Source: JAENWD01 sp963796915 (lineage in GTDB: Bacteria > Acidobacteriota > Vicinamibacteria > Vicinamibacterales > JAENWD01). From it: 64,000 bases of DNA. Below the pieces are notes generated by a model that saw only the letters and a list, made by a program, of their open reading frames with translations, was not told the origin of the DNA and did not search any database. Position 1 is the first letter of the stretch. Each line of letters begins with the position of its first letter. The DNA lies in the NCBI GenBank assembly GCA_963796915.1, contig CAWCNI010000002.1, forward strand, positions 1,240,001 through 1,304,000. Reading direction: 5' to 3'. The position numbers and the translations under genes were made by a program. This document shows positions 1-7,872 of this stretch, piece after piece.

Positions 1-36
1 CGCAGTCTCCTCAGTGAGCAAGTCCTTGGGGGTCAT
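1..36 (-). CDS. 5' end of a minus-strand gene running off the left edge
   Basis: On the minus strand an ATG at 36-34 is preceded at good spacing by a GGAG ribosome binding site (about 43-46). It opens a frame reading MTPKDLLTEETA that stays open to the window edge. Only 12 residues are visible, so no family can be named. The start context is convincing but the coding call rests on very little sequence. Confidence 0.4.
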   Translation of the reverse strand, partial: MTPKDLLTEETA

Positions 37-369
37 CGCTGTCTCCAGACAAATCACGCCCGTGGTCGCGGGCGATCGGTGTACGACGTGGTCGGACGGC
101 GCGTCCGCTCCGAAGGGCGCGTTCACGTGCCGCCCTCTGCACTGCAACAGGTGTTCCGCGTGCCGCGAGCCTATTCGTGGCGATTTGATGGCGTAGGTCT
201 CGACATGACACGTCCGACGCATCGACTGGGGCGAGATGTGCGCGGCGCTGTCCAATTCCACATCACCGCCGCGGACCTGAGCCGAAGGTCTCGCCATAGC
301 GGGTGCGCGATCTTTGTGCCTGCGTCGAGGGCACTGGACTTGCACTGCCGAGCGCGAGGTGTTTTGTCG
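37..369. other. intergenic stretch without a recognisable gene
   Basis: This stretch lies between the minus-strand edge gene and the small acidic protein. Open frames exist in several registers but none has a family resemblance, a good ribosome binding site or consistent codon use. It probably holds the two divergent promoters, but I cannot point to convincing -35/-10 pairs. Confidence 0.4.
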
Positions 370-615
370 ATGCCTAAGATGCCTAAGATCACAGCGGACG
401 AGCTTGTTCGAAACCAGATTGAAAACGACGGCACGCTGGGCTCACCGGTGAAGAAAGAGTCGCCCGACCAGGACAAGGCTGATGCCGACCGAGATGCGGA
501 CCGCAATTCGGCCGCCTCCGCCGACGACAGCGAGAGCGACGAGCAGCAGGACGAGGACCTCGAGGAGGAGGACTCCGACGAGGAACCGTCAGAGAAAAAG
601 CACGGCGTGCATTAG
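370..615 (+). CDS. small highly acidic, low-complexity protein
   Basis: An 81-residue protein starting MPKMPKITADELVRNQ. The second half is almost entirely Asp, Glu, Ser and Gln and ends with a short basic tail (KKHGVH). A GAGG at 356-359 gives a plausible ribosome binding site. The start at 370 is preferred over an upstream in-frame start at 79, because residues before the internal Met show no protein-like composition. No family is recognised. The acidic tail suggests a soluble, disordered protein, perhaps binding a basic partner, but that is a guess. It is followed by about 270 bases in which I see nothing. Confidence 0.45.
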   Translation: MPKMPKITADELVRNQIENDGTLGSPVKKESPDQDKADADRDADRNSAASADDSESDEQQDEDLEEEDSDEEPSEKKHGVH

Positions 616-884
616 CGCTTCACACCACTGTCGACGGCGCCATCGCGGATGCGCTCCGTGTGATCGACGGCGCTGAGCCCGAGGTCCGTCCCACATCGAG
701 CTCCCTCAGGAGATAGACGAGGCGCAGATCACCCACGCGGCTGCTGGGGCGTGCGCGCGATGTCGCGTTCCACATGGAGACGCAGCGTCCTGCCGGGGCG
801 CCCTGCCGCGATCGTCTATGCGGAGTATCATGGCCGAGCTGGTCACGACAGACGAGCAGCTGCATGCGGCGTGGAGGCGACAGG

Positions 885-3554
885 GTGATCGGGACCAGGC
901 TGGGGCAGTACCAGATCATCGGGCTACTTGGCGCCGGGGGCATGGGTGAGGTCTATCGTGCGACCGACTCCAAGCTGGGGCGCGCCGTGGCCATCAAGGT
1001 CCTGCCGGCGCGCATCGCCGCGGACGAACCGTCACGAGCGCGATTCGAACGCGAGGCCCGTGCGGTCGCGGCTTTGTCTCATCCCAACATCCTCTCCATT
1101 CACGATTTCGGGCAGCACGAGGGCACCGCGTACGCCGTCATGGAGCTGCTCGAGGGCGAGACGCTCCGCGCGCGCCTGGACCAGGGCGCCTTGCCAATCC
1201 GGAAGGTCCTGCAGATCGGCGCGGAGATCGCGGATGGCCTGGCCGCCGCGCACGAGAAAGGCATCGTCCATCGCGATCTGAAACCGGAGAACGTCTTTCT
1301 CACCCCGGATGGCCGCGTGAAGATCCTGGACTTCGGTCTCGCACGCCAGGCTGCCGCAGGCTTCAGCGACGAGACATCCGACGGCCGCCCGGCGATCGGC
1401 GCGACGGATCCCGGGACTGTCATGGGCACCGTCGGCTACATGGCGCCAGAGCAGGTGACCGGCCATGTCGCCGACGCGCGTGCCGACATCTTCGCGCTCG
1501 GCTGCGTGCTCTACGAGATGGCCTCCGGCCGTCGCGCCTTCTCGCGCGCAACAGTGCCGGAGACGATGACCGCGATTCTGCGGGAGGAGCCGGCCGCCGA
1601 TTCTGACAGCGTGTCGCGCCCTGCGGCGTTCGACAGCGTCGTGCATCGTTGTCTCGAGAAAAAGCCCAGCGAGCGTTTCCAGTCGGCACGCGATCTCGCG
1701 TTTGCCCTGCGTTCAATCGCCGGCGCCACATCGTCTGGCGAACGGTCCGTGACCGGTGTGCTGCCGGTCACGGCGAGCGTTCCGTGGCGCTCCCGTGCGT
1801 TGAAGATCGCCGGGGCCACGGCGGCGGCGATAGCGCTGGTGATCGCCGGCCGTCAGACGGCGTCACGAGGCACGATGGCGCCGGCCGGCGGGCCGGTGTT
1901 CGCGTCGTTCGACAAGGTCACCGATGAACCGGGCGTCGAAACCACCCCCTGCCTCAGCCCCGACGGCAAGTCCGTCGTCTACGCCAAGACCATCGGCGCT
2001 GACACGGCGCTCTTCCTGCTGCGCGTGGGCGCACGCACGCCACTGCGGCTGTCCGGCGCGGCACCCGCGCACGACTCCCAGCCGGCGTTCTCTCCTGACG
2101 GCGACCGCATCGCATTTCGCTCGGAGCGCGATGGCGGCGGCGTCTTTTTGATGTCGGTGAGCGGCGAATCTGTGACGCGCCTGAGCAGCGCTGGTTTTTC
2201 TCCCCACTGGTCGCCGGACGGCACGGAGATTGTCATCGCGCCGGGGACATTCGGCACGCCGACGGACATCGGCGGCACGTCAGCCGGCCTGACAGTGATT
2301 GCCGTCGCCTCCGGGCAGATGCGTGCGCTGGCGCTCCCGCAGCGCGCGCTGCAGCCATCCTGGTCGCCGGGCGGCAAACGGATTGCCTTCTGGGGCGTGC
2401 TCGGGCGCAGCGGACAGCGCGACATCCGGACAGTCGCCGCCGACGGCTCGGACGCCGGCGCCGACGGCGTGGCTGTCACCGACGACCCGGCTCTCGACTG
2501 GAGCCCCGAGTGGTCGCCTGACGGCCGCTGGCTGTACTTCTCGAGCACCCGCGGCGGCACTGTCAATCTGTGGCGCATCGCGATCGATCAGCAGACTGGC
2601 AAGGTGCTGAGCGAGCCGGAGCCGATGACGACGCCGTCGATCTGGAGCGGCTACCTGTCGTTCTCGCGCGATGGCAGCCGGGCGGTGTTCGCCAGCGTCG
2701 ACTATCGATCGACGCTGCTGCGCGTCCCCTTCGACGCGGCGCGCGAGGCTGTCACCGGGCCGGCGGAGCCGATCCTCAAAGGCACGCGCCCGATACGCGA
2801 TCACAGCGTGTCGCCGGACGGCCAATGGGTCGCCTTCAGCGAGTCTGGCAAGCAGGAGGATCTCTTCGTCGCGCGCGTCGACGGATCCGAGTATCGCCGC
2901 CTCACTGACGACGGCTTCCGCGACCGCGGGCCAAGCTGGTCGCCCGACGGATCGCGGATCGCCTTCTACTCGGACCGCTCTGGCACCTACGAGATGTGGA
3001 TGATCAGGCCGGACGGCAGCGAGCTCACCCAGATGACGAAGTCGAGCGGGAATCCAGGATTTCCTGTCTGGTCGCCCGACGGGTCGCGCATCGCCTACGG
3101 GTATTTCAGCTGGCAAATCGTCAATCCGAAAGACGCGCCCATCGAGTCGCCGGCTGCCGAACCGCCCATGAGCGAGGGCGAACGATTCAATCCCATGACG
3201 TGGTCGCGGGACGGCGCGCGGCTGGCCGGGCCGGTCCTCGTGGACGGCGGACTTGCGAAATCGCTTGGCATCTTCGACCTGACGACCCGGAAGTACTCGC
3301 GCCTGCCCGGAGAGTTCGGCGCTTCCAGCATCTGGTTGACGCCAGTCTGGCTCGCCGACAACCGCCGTCTGATCCTGCGCAGGGCCGATGGCATCGCCGT
3401 CGTCAATGCCGACACCGGCGCGGGCCGCATGCTGATTCCGGTTGGCGGCTACACCGTGGGCATGAGCGTCGGGCTGTCACCGGACAACAAGTGGATCACC
3501 TACACGGAGACGGCGACCGAAGGCGACGTGTGGATCGCGAACCTGAAGAAATGA
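885..3554 (+). CDS. membrane serine/threonine protein kinase with TolB/PD40 propeller sensor
   Basis: About 889 residues. The N-terminal kinase domain (roughly residues 8-270) has the glycine loop GAGGMGEVYRA, the VAIK lysine, the catalytic HRDLKPEN loop, DFGLA and the GTVGYMAPEQ activation segment, so it should be active (Hanks-type). A single hydrophobic segment (IAGATAAAIALVIAG, about residue 305) would place the C-terminal part outside the cytoplasmic membrane. That part has many WD40-like PD40 repeats with the recurring WSPDG signature. I chose the GTG at 885 because GGAGG lies 8 bases upstream and homology to other kinases begins right after it; an ATG at 774 in the same frame is less likely. 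Kinase-PD40 fusions are very common in acidobacteria. The signal sensed is unknown. Confidence 0.93.
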   Translation: MIGTRLGQYQIIGLLGAGGMGEVYRATDSKLGRAVAIKVLPARIAADEPSRARFEREARAVAALSHPNILSIHDFGQHEGTAYAVMELLEGETLRARLDQGALPIRKVLQIGAEIADGLAAAHEKGIVHRDLKPENVFLTPDGRVKILDFGLARQAAAGFSDETSDGRPAIGATDPGTVMGTVGYMAPEQVTGHVADARADIFALGCVLYEMASGRRAFSRATVPETMTAILREEPAADSDSVSRPAAFDSVVHRCLEKKPSERFQSARDLAFALRSIAGATSSGERSVTGVLPVTASVPWRSRALKIAGATAAAIALVIAGRQTASRGTMAPAGGPVFASFDKVTDEPGVETTPCLSPDGKSVVYAKTIGADTALFLLRVGARTPLRLSGAAPAHDSQPAFSPDGDRIAFRSERDGGGVFLMSVSGESVTRLSSAGFSPHWSPDGTEIVIAPGTFGTPTDIGGTSAGLTVIAVASGQMRALALPQRALQPSWSPGGKRIAFWGVLGRSGQRDIRTVAADGSDAGADGVAVTDDPALDWSPEWSPDGRWLYFSSTRGGTVNLWRIAIDQQTGKVLSEPEPMTTPSIWSGYLSFSRDGSRAVFASVDYRSTLLRVPFDAAREAVTGPAEPILKGTRPIRDHSVSPDGQWVAFSESGKQEDLFVARVDGSEYRRLTDDGFRDRGPSWSPDGSRIAFYSDRSGTYEMWMIRPDGSELTQMTKSSGNPGFPVWSPDGSRIAYGYFSWQIVNPKDAPIESPAAEPPMSEGERFNPMTWSRDGARLAGPVLVDGGLAKSLGIFDLTTRKYSRLPGEFGASSIWLTPVWLADNRRLILRRADGIAVVNADTGAGRMLIPVGGYTVGMSVGLSPDNKWITYTETATEGDVWIANLKK

Positions 3555-3642
3555 CGGGGCTCGACTGAGGGACCGCGGATAGCCGCCCCGGGGACGCCGT
3601 CCTCGATCCCCGGAAACGCAGAACTTACTCAGCCCGGCTCCG

Positions 3643-3648
3643 TATACT
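3643..3648 (+). promoter_or_regulatory. -10 element placed for a leaderless transcript
   Basis: TATACT lies 6 bases before the ATG at 3655, so transcription would begin at or next to the start codon. No Shine-Dalgarno sequence is visible before this ATG. No clear -35 is seen. Confidence 0.4.
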
Positions 3649-3654
3649 GACGGC

Positions 3655-4392
3655 ATGCACGGACTCTCCGCGAATCTCCTGTCCATCCGCGACATCGTGC
3701 TCGCCATCGGCCTCGGCGCGCTGCTCCTCCAACCCGCGTCCGCGCGTCAGGCCAGGCACTATGCGCTGGAGTCGGCCGACGGTCTGCAGTTGCACGACGT
3801 CAGTGCCGAGGCAGCAACGCTGCAGGGACGAAAGGGCGTGAGAGTGGCGCTGGCCGACGATGCCAGGCATCGCATGCAGGCGATGATGCCCGGTCAGGCG
3901 CAGGTCGAGACGCTGGCGGTGATCGCCGGACTCGAGTTCGACAACGGCACCATCGAAGCAGAGATCGCCGGCGAGCCGGCGCCCGGAGCCCCCGCCGGTG
4001 CGCGCGGGTTCGTCGGCATCGCGTTTCGGCTGCAGCAGGACATGCGGACGTACGACGCGTTCTACCTGCGACCCACCAACGGCCGCGCAGACGATCAGGA
4101 GCGGCGCAATCACTCCGCGCAGTACATCTCGCATCCGGACTGGCCGTGGTTCCGCCTGCGCAAGGAGACGCCATCGCGATACGAGTCGTACGTGGACCTG
4201 ATTGCGGGCGAGTGGACGAAGATCAAGATCGAGGTCCGAGGCGATCAGGCCCGGCTGTTCGTTGCGGACCAGGCGCAGCCGACGCTGATCGTCAACGACG
4301 TCAAGTCCGGCAAGACAGCCAAAGGCGGCATCGCGCTGTGGATCGACAGCGACACCGTCGCGCATTTCAGGAACCTGACGGTGACGCCATGA
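3655..4392 (+). CDS. exported concanavalin-like (DUF1080/LamG-type) domain protein
   Basis: 245 residues with an N-terminal hydrophobic stretch ending at PASARQA that looks like a Sec signal peptide. The mature part resembles the beta-sandwich of 3-keto-disaccharide hydrolase/DUF1080-type proteins: a 'GTIEAEIAG' strand, 'FVGIAFRLQ', 'YDAFYLRPTNGR', a 'W..IKIEVRG' strand, and a closing 'GGIALWID...AHFRNL' strand. No catalytic residues are obvious, so carbohydrate binding is as likely as hydrolysis. The gene stands alone behind a possible leaderless promoter. Confidence 0.75.
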   Translation: MHGLSANLLSIRDIVLAIGLGALLLQPASARQARHYALESADGLQLHDVSAEAATLQGRKGVRVALADDARHRMQAMMPGQAQVETLAVIAGLEFDNGTIEAEIAGEPAPGAPAGARGFVGIAFRLQQDMRTYDAFYLRPTNGRADDQERRNHSAQYISHPDWPWFRLRKETPSRYESYVDLIAGEWTKIKIEVRGDQARLFVADQAQPTLIVNDVKSGKTAKGGIALWIDSDTVAHFRNLTVTP

Positions 4393-4479
4393 AGAAGGGC
4401 GTGCGCGACTGGGTGCTGATCCTCGACCTCGGGTTGTAACGCCGCGGCCGCCAGGTCGGCCCGCCTCGACAGGCTCGAG

Positions 4480-5736
4480 TCACTGCCGGTACCTGGTCAG
4501 GTAACGAGCCCCGACAATGGCGGCGGCGAATCCGGCGGCGGCGCCTACGCCCATCGCCCAGCGGGGGCCGAAGCGGTCGACGACCCAGCCGACGAGCGGT
4601 GCCCCGAGTGGCGTGCCGCCAAGCGCGATCGCGAACACTATCGCCATCACGCGTCCGCGCATGGCGGGCTCCGTCGAGAGCTGCATCAGGCTTGTCGTCG
4701 ATGTCGTGAAGGTCTGGGCGGATGCGCCGATCACGACGAGGGCAAGGCCGAACAGCCAGTACGTCGGCATGATCGCAGCCAGCGCACAGCCGGCCCCGAA
4801 GGTGGCGCCCGCCACCAGCAGCAGAGTAAAGCGCGGTTGCGCGCGGCGTGCCGAGAGCAGGGCGCCGGCGACGGATCCGATTGCCATGATCGATGTCAGC
4901 AGTCCATATTGACCTGCGCCGCCGTGGAAGGCGGTGACCGACATCGTAGAAATGAAGATCGGGAAGTTGAGGCCGAACGTGCCGATCAGGAACAGCATCA
5001 GCAGGATGGCCTTGAGATCCGGTCGCCTGCGGACGTAGCGGAAGCCGTCGCCGAGATTCCCGGGTGTCCGTGCCGCCCGACTCCTCGGGTTCAGCTCGTC
5101 GAGACGAATGAAGGTCAGCGAGCCGAGCACCGCGACAAACGAGGCCGCGTTGATGAGAAACACCCATCCCGATCCGACAGCGGCGATGAGGACTCCAGCC
5201 GCGGCAGGCCCGATCAGCCGTGCCGCATTGAACGACGTGGAGTTCAACGCGACCGCGTTCGAGATGTGATCCTCGATGACCAGGTCCGTCACAAACGTCT
5301 GACGCGCTGGCCCGTCGAACGCCGTTGCGCAGCCGAGGAGAAACGCCAGCGCGTAGACGTGCCAGAGCTGCACCAGCCCCGTGAGCGTCAGAACGCCGAG
5401 CACCAGCGCGAGCGCTCCCATCGTCGCCTGCGTGGCGAAGAGCAGCTTCCGTCGATCGAAATAGTCGGCGGCGAAACCGGTGAGCGGCAGCAGGAGCACC
5501 TGCGGGCCGAATTGGAGCGCCATCACCACGCCGACAGCCGCCGCGTTGTTCCGGGTCAGCTGAGTGAGGACGATCCAGTCCTGGGCCGTCCGCTGCATCC
5601 AGGTGCCGATGTTGGAGACAATCGCGCCGGCGGTCCAGAGCCGGTAGTTGAATCCGCTCAGGGATCGAAACGTGCCCGCGGAGCCGCGGTCGGCCGGTCC
5701 GGCCTGCGGCGTAGTGTCAGGCGCTGAAGCACTCAT
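4480..5736 (-). CDS. MFS transporter, EntS-like exporter family
   Basis: 418 residues with about twelve hydrophobic segments in the usual 6+6 layout. The opening 'FRSLSGFNYRLWTAGAIVSN' and 'GTWMQRTAQDWIVL' are typical of the MFS_3/EntS exporter group. The cytoplasmic loop signature 'GFAADYFDRRKLL' follows TM2-3 and 'GWVVDRFGPRW' is its partner in the second half. The frame is open upstream to 5973, but the ATG at 5736 is chosen because the upstream translation is not protein-like. This ATG overlaps the TGA of a small upstream frame (ATGA). The substrate cannot be read from the sequence; small hydrophobic compounds or siderophores are usual for the group. Confidence 0.88.
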   Translation of the reverse strand: MSASAPDTTPQAGPADRGSAGTFRSLSGFNYRLWTAGAIVSNIGTWMQRTAQDWIVLTQLTRNNAAAVGVVMALQFGPQVLLLPLTGFAADYFDRRKLLFATQATMGALALVLGVLTLTGLVQLWHVYALAFLLGCATAFDGPARQTFVTDLVIEDHISNAVALNSTSFNAARLIGPAAAGVLIAAVGSGWVFLINAASFVAVLGSLTFIRLDELNPRSRAARTPGNLGDGFRYVRRRPDLKAILLMLFLIGTFGLNFPIFISTMSVTAFHGGAGQYGLLTSIMAIGSVAGALLSARRAQPRFTLLLVAGATFGAGCALAAIMPTYWLFGLALVVIGASAQTFTTSTTSLMQLSTEPAMRGRVMAIVFAIALGGTPLGAPLVGWVVDRFGPRWAMGVGAAAGFAAAIVGARYLTRYRQ

Positions 5737-5879
5737 GCGTGCGCGTGAGCTCTGGCTGCGTCCCGCTGCTTCAACAGCACCGGCACGTTCTGTTGCAGCA
5801 CGCTGACAATGCCCCGCGGGAGGTCGATGACGACGAGGACTTGGCTTCGATGGAGGGTGATGTCGCCACGGTCCCTCAA
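5733..5879 (-). CDS. possible small or truncated gene translationally coupled to the MFS gene
   Basis: A 48-codon frame on the minus strand reads '...GDITLHRSQVLVVIDLP' and '...VLQQNVPVLLKQRDAAR'. It has the GC-rich third positions of real genes here and ends in a TGA that overlaps the MFS start codon (ATGA). No ATG or GTG is available; TTG at 5879 is the only start, and a stop lies a little upstream. It could be a small protein or the tail of a degraded regulator gene. No family is recognised. Confidence 0.3.
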   Translation of the reverse strand: MRDRGDITLHRSQVLVVIDLPRGIVSVLQQNVPVLLKQRDAARAHAHA

Positions 5880-5981
5880 GTGTAGCGTGTCGGATCGCTG
5901 ACCAGCTCAAGTGACCGGCGCGGCCGTCGCTTGCCTTGGTGAGGCGCTTCGTTTGACACTCGGCAAGGAGCACAATATCGC

Positions 5982-6437
5982 GTGACCATCAGGGAAGTCC
6001 GGCGAAGTGACCGCGACCAGTGGCTCCGCATGCGCGACGCCCTGTGGCCCGGCGCTTTCGCGGATCACGACGATGAGACGCGGAGGTTCTTCGAGGAGCG
6101 GCAGGACGCGCCGGTGGTCTTCGTGGCCGACGCCGACGGAGCGCTGATTGGATTTCTCGAGCTCGACTTCCGCAAGTACGCGCCGGGGTGCCAGTCGTCG
6201 CCAGTGCCGTTCGTCGAAGGGTGGTATGTCGACCTGGCGCATCGAGGTCGCGGCGTCGGCCGGTCGCTCATCGCGGCCGCCGAGGACTGCGCGCGCCGGG
6301 CCGGATATGGCGAAATCGCCAGCGATGTGGAGCTGGAGAACGCAGACGGAGCCGCGGCGCATCGCGCTGTCGGCTTCGAGGAAATCGAGCGGGTGATCTG
6401 CTTTCGGCGGTCGCTGACGGGGCAGAGACAGGGGTGA
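5982..6437 (+). CDS. GNAT acetyltransferase, aminoglycoside 6'-N-acetyltransferase-like
   Basis: 151 residues, the usual size for AAC(6') enzymes. It opens with the AAC(6')-type signature (REVRRSDRDQWLRMRDALWP). The acetyl-CoA loop is HRGRGVGRSLIAAAE, followed by 'EIASDVELENADGAAAHRAV' and 'GFEEIERVICFRR', all in family register. It should transfer an acetyl group from acetyl-CoA to an amine, possibly the 6' amine of an aminoglycoside. The start is GTG, with AAGGAG about 11 bases upstream. Its stop overlaps the GTG start of the next gene (GTGA). Drug acetylation is inferred from family resemblance only. Confidence 0.85.
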   Translation: MTIREVRRSDRDQWLRMRDALWPGAFADHDDETRRFFEERQDAPVVFVADADGALIGFLELDFRKYAPGCQSSPVPFVEGWYVDLAHRGRGVGRSLIAAAEDCARRAGYGEIASDVELENADGAAAHRAVGFEEIERVICFRRSLTGQRQG

Positions 6438-7415
6438 GAAGGGCGCTGGCGTATGTGATGCTCCTGATGGCATGGGGCCTGGTGATGGTCGACGTCTGCG
6501 GCCAGGGCCTCGATCAGGCAGCACTCACGTCGATCGTCGGCCACGAAAAAGAAGGCACACGCGCAGACGACGATCGTGTCTCCGCCGTTGACGGCAGCGG
6601 AGTCGAAGGCGGCGCTGTCGACGATTCAGGCCTTGCGCCGGCTGTTACTCGAGACACCTGCACTGACCGGCCTTCGCGGCCACGACTGGGCGACCTACGG
6701 CCACATCGCCGGACAGGGCACGGGACATCCGCTGAAACTGCGGCTTGGCTACATCGCCTATCCGTACTTCTTCAATGCCAGGATGCAGCGGGCTGAATCG
6801 TCGGCCGAAGGTCCGCCGTTCGGCATCTACGTCAACGATCCGGATGTCGTCATCGGCCAGGGTGGGTTTCTGGTGGACGAGGACGCCAGGTTCACCTTCG
6901 CGCCGACCGTCGTCGCCACTGCCGATGGCTACCCGGTCTACGGTGACAGCGATCGCTTCGTCGTCATCACCAGGGACGGCCGGCCGCTTTTCGCGCCGGT
7001 GACGGAGCAGCAGTTCCTCGACCTTCGCATCGCGCAGGCCCGCGGTGGACTGGACTCGATGAAGGAGTCGCTGGCGTCCCTGCCGGACGGACCGGAAAAG
7101 CGTGCGGCGATTGGGAAACAGGAGGCGCGCCTGACAGCGCTCGTCGCGGAACGGTCGTCGATGACCGAGGCACAGCTCGGGGCGCCAGCCCTGGACCCCG
7201 ACGGCCGTCCGACCAGGCGCGCTTCGTTCCTGGCCGAGCCCGGGACTGGCAGGACACGGGCGATCGTCATGGTCAACCCGGCGTTGTTCGACCCGCACAA
7301 GCCGCGCACCAGTGCGCAGGTGATCGTGCTCGGATCCATCCGGTACGCGCCGGCTCTCTACGGGCAGGTGCAGTCGCAGATCGACAAGGCCGCGCTCGCC
7401 AGGCTGCTCGACTGA
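6434..7415 (+). CDS. exported protein of unknown function, one frameshift
   Basis: The first part (GTG at 6434, overlapping the upstream stop) encodes a signal peptide, MRRALAYVMLLMAWGLVMVD. The rest continues one frame over to 7415, ending '...QSQIDKAALARLLD'. One extra base in the A-run at 6546-6550 would join the two as '...VGHEKKAHAQTTIVSPPLTAAES'. The mature protein is about 290 residues with segments such as 'GHDWATYGHIAGQGTGHP' and 'RFVVITRDGRPLFAPVTEQQ'. A helical, charged middle (about residues 190-240) is followed by a 'RAIVMVNPALFDP' strand near the end. No family is recognised. If the frameshift is real, a shorter product could start at the GTG at 6576 but would lack the signal peptide. 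Confidence 0.7.
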
Positions 7416-7453
7416 CCCCGCCAGGCTCAGCCATATATAGCGCCCACGGAACA

Positions 7454-7497
7454 GGCTATAGGCTGTCTACGTCTTAGGCTATAGACTGCCTATAGCC
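7454..7497 (+). promoter_or_regulatory. PadR autoregulatory operator with three CTATAG half-sites
   Basis: GGCTATAG occurs at 7454-7461 and 7477-7484, and its inverted copy CTATAGCC at 7490-7497. The last two form an 8-bp inverted repeat with a 5-base spacer. The block ends on the base before the PadR start codon. TATAGA at 7480-7485 could double as the -10 element, so binding would block transcription. PadR proteins commonly repress their own operons; the assignment here is inference from position. Confidence 0.6.
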
Positions 7498-7869
7498 ATG
7501 ACGCTGCATTCCACACGTCCGGACGCGCGCACCGATCTGCTGCACGGCACCCTGGACATGCTGATCCTCCGCACCCTCCAGTGGGGACCGCATCACGGAT
7601 ATGCAATCGGGCAGACCATCCGGGCGCAGTCGTCCGACGTGCTGCAGGTGGAAGCCGGCTCGCTTTATCCGGCACTGCAGCGGCTCGCGAAGAAGGGCTG
7701 GGTCACCTCGAAGTGGGCACAGACCGAGTCCAACCAGCGCGCCAAGTTCTACCGCCTTACCCCGGAAGGCAAGAAACAGCTCCTTCGCGAGGAATCGCGA
7801 TGGACGGAACTGGTGACGGCGATCGGCCGGGTGATGAAGCCCGCGCTCGCGCCGGACACCGAGGAATGA
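7498..7869 (+). CDS. PadR-family transcriptional regulator
   Basis: 123 residues with the PadR winged-helix core: 'DLLHGTLDMLILRTLQWGP' then 'HHGYAIGQTIRAQSSDVLQV', 'EAGSLYPALQRLAKKGWV' and 'KFYRLTPEGKKQL'. In acidobacteria this type precedes ADOP permeases and is thought to repress them. The ATG follows directly on the operator with no Shine-Dalgarno sequence, so the transcript is probably leaderless or nearly so. The next gene starts 3 bases after the stop, indicating co-transcription. Confidence 0.93.
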   Translation: MTLHSTRPDARTDLLHGTLDMLILRTLQWGPHHGYAIGQTIRAQSSDVLQVEAGSLYPALQRLAKKGWVTSKWAQTESNQRAKFYRLTPEGKKQLLREESRWTELVTAIGRVMKPALAPDTEE

Positions 7870-7872
7870 CTC

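Noticed and set aside
774..884. Upstream ATG start (774) for the kinase
   Set aside because: The extra 37 residues are Cys/Arg/Trp rich and unlike kinase N-termini; the GTG at 885 has a well-placed GGAGG.
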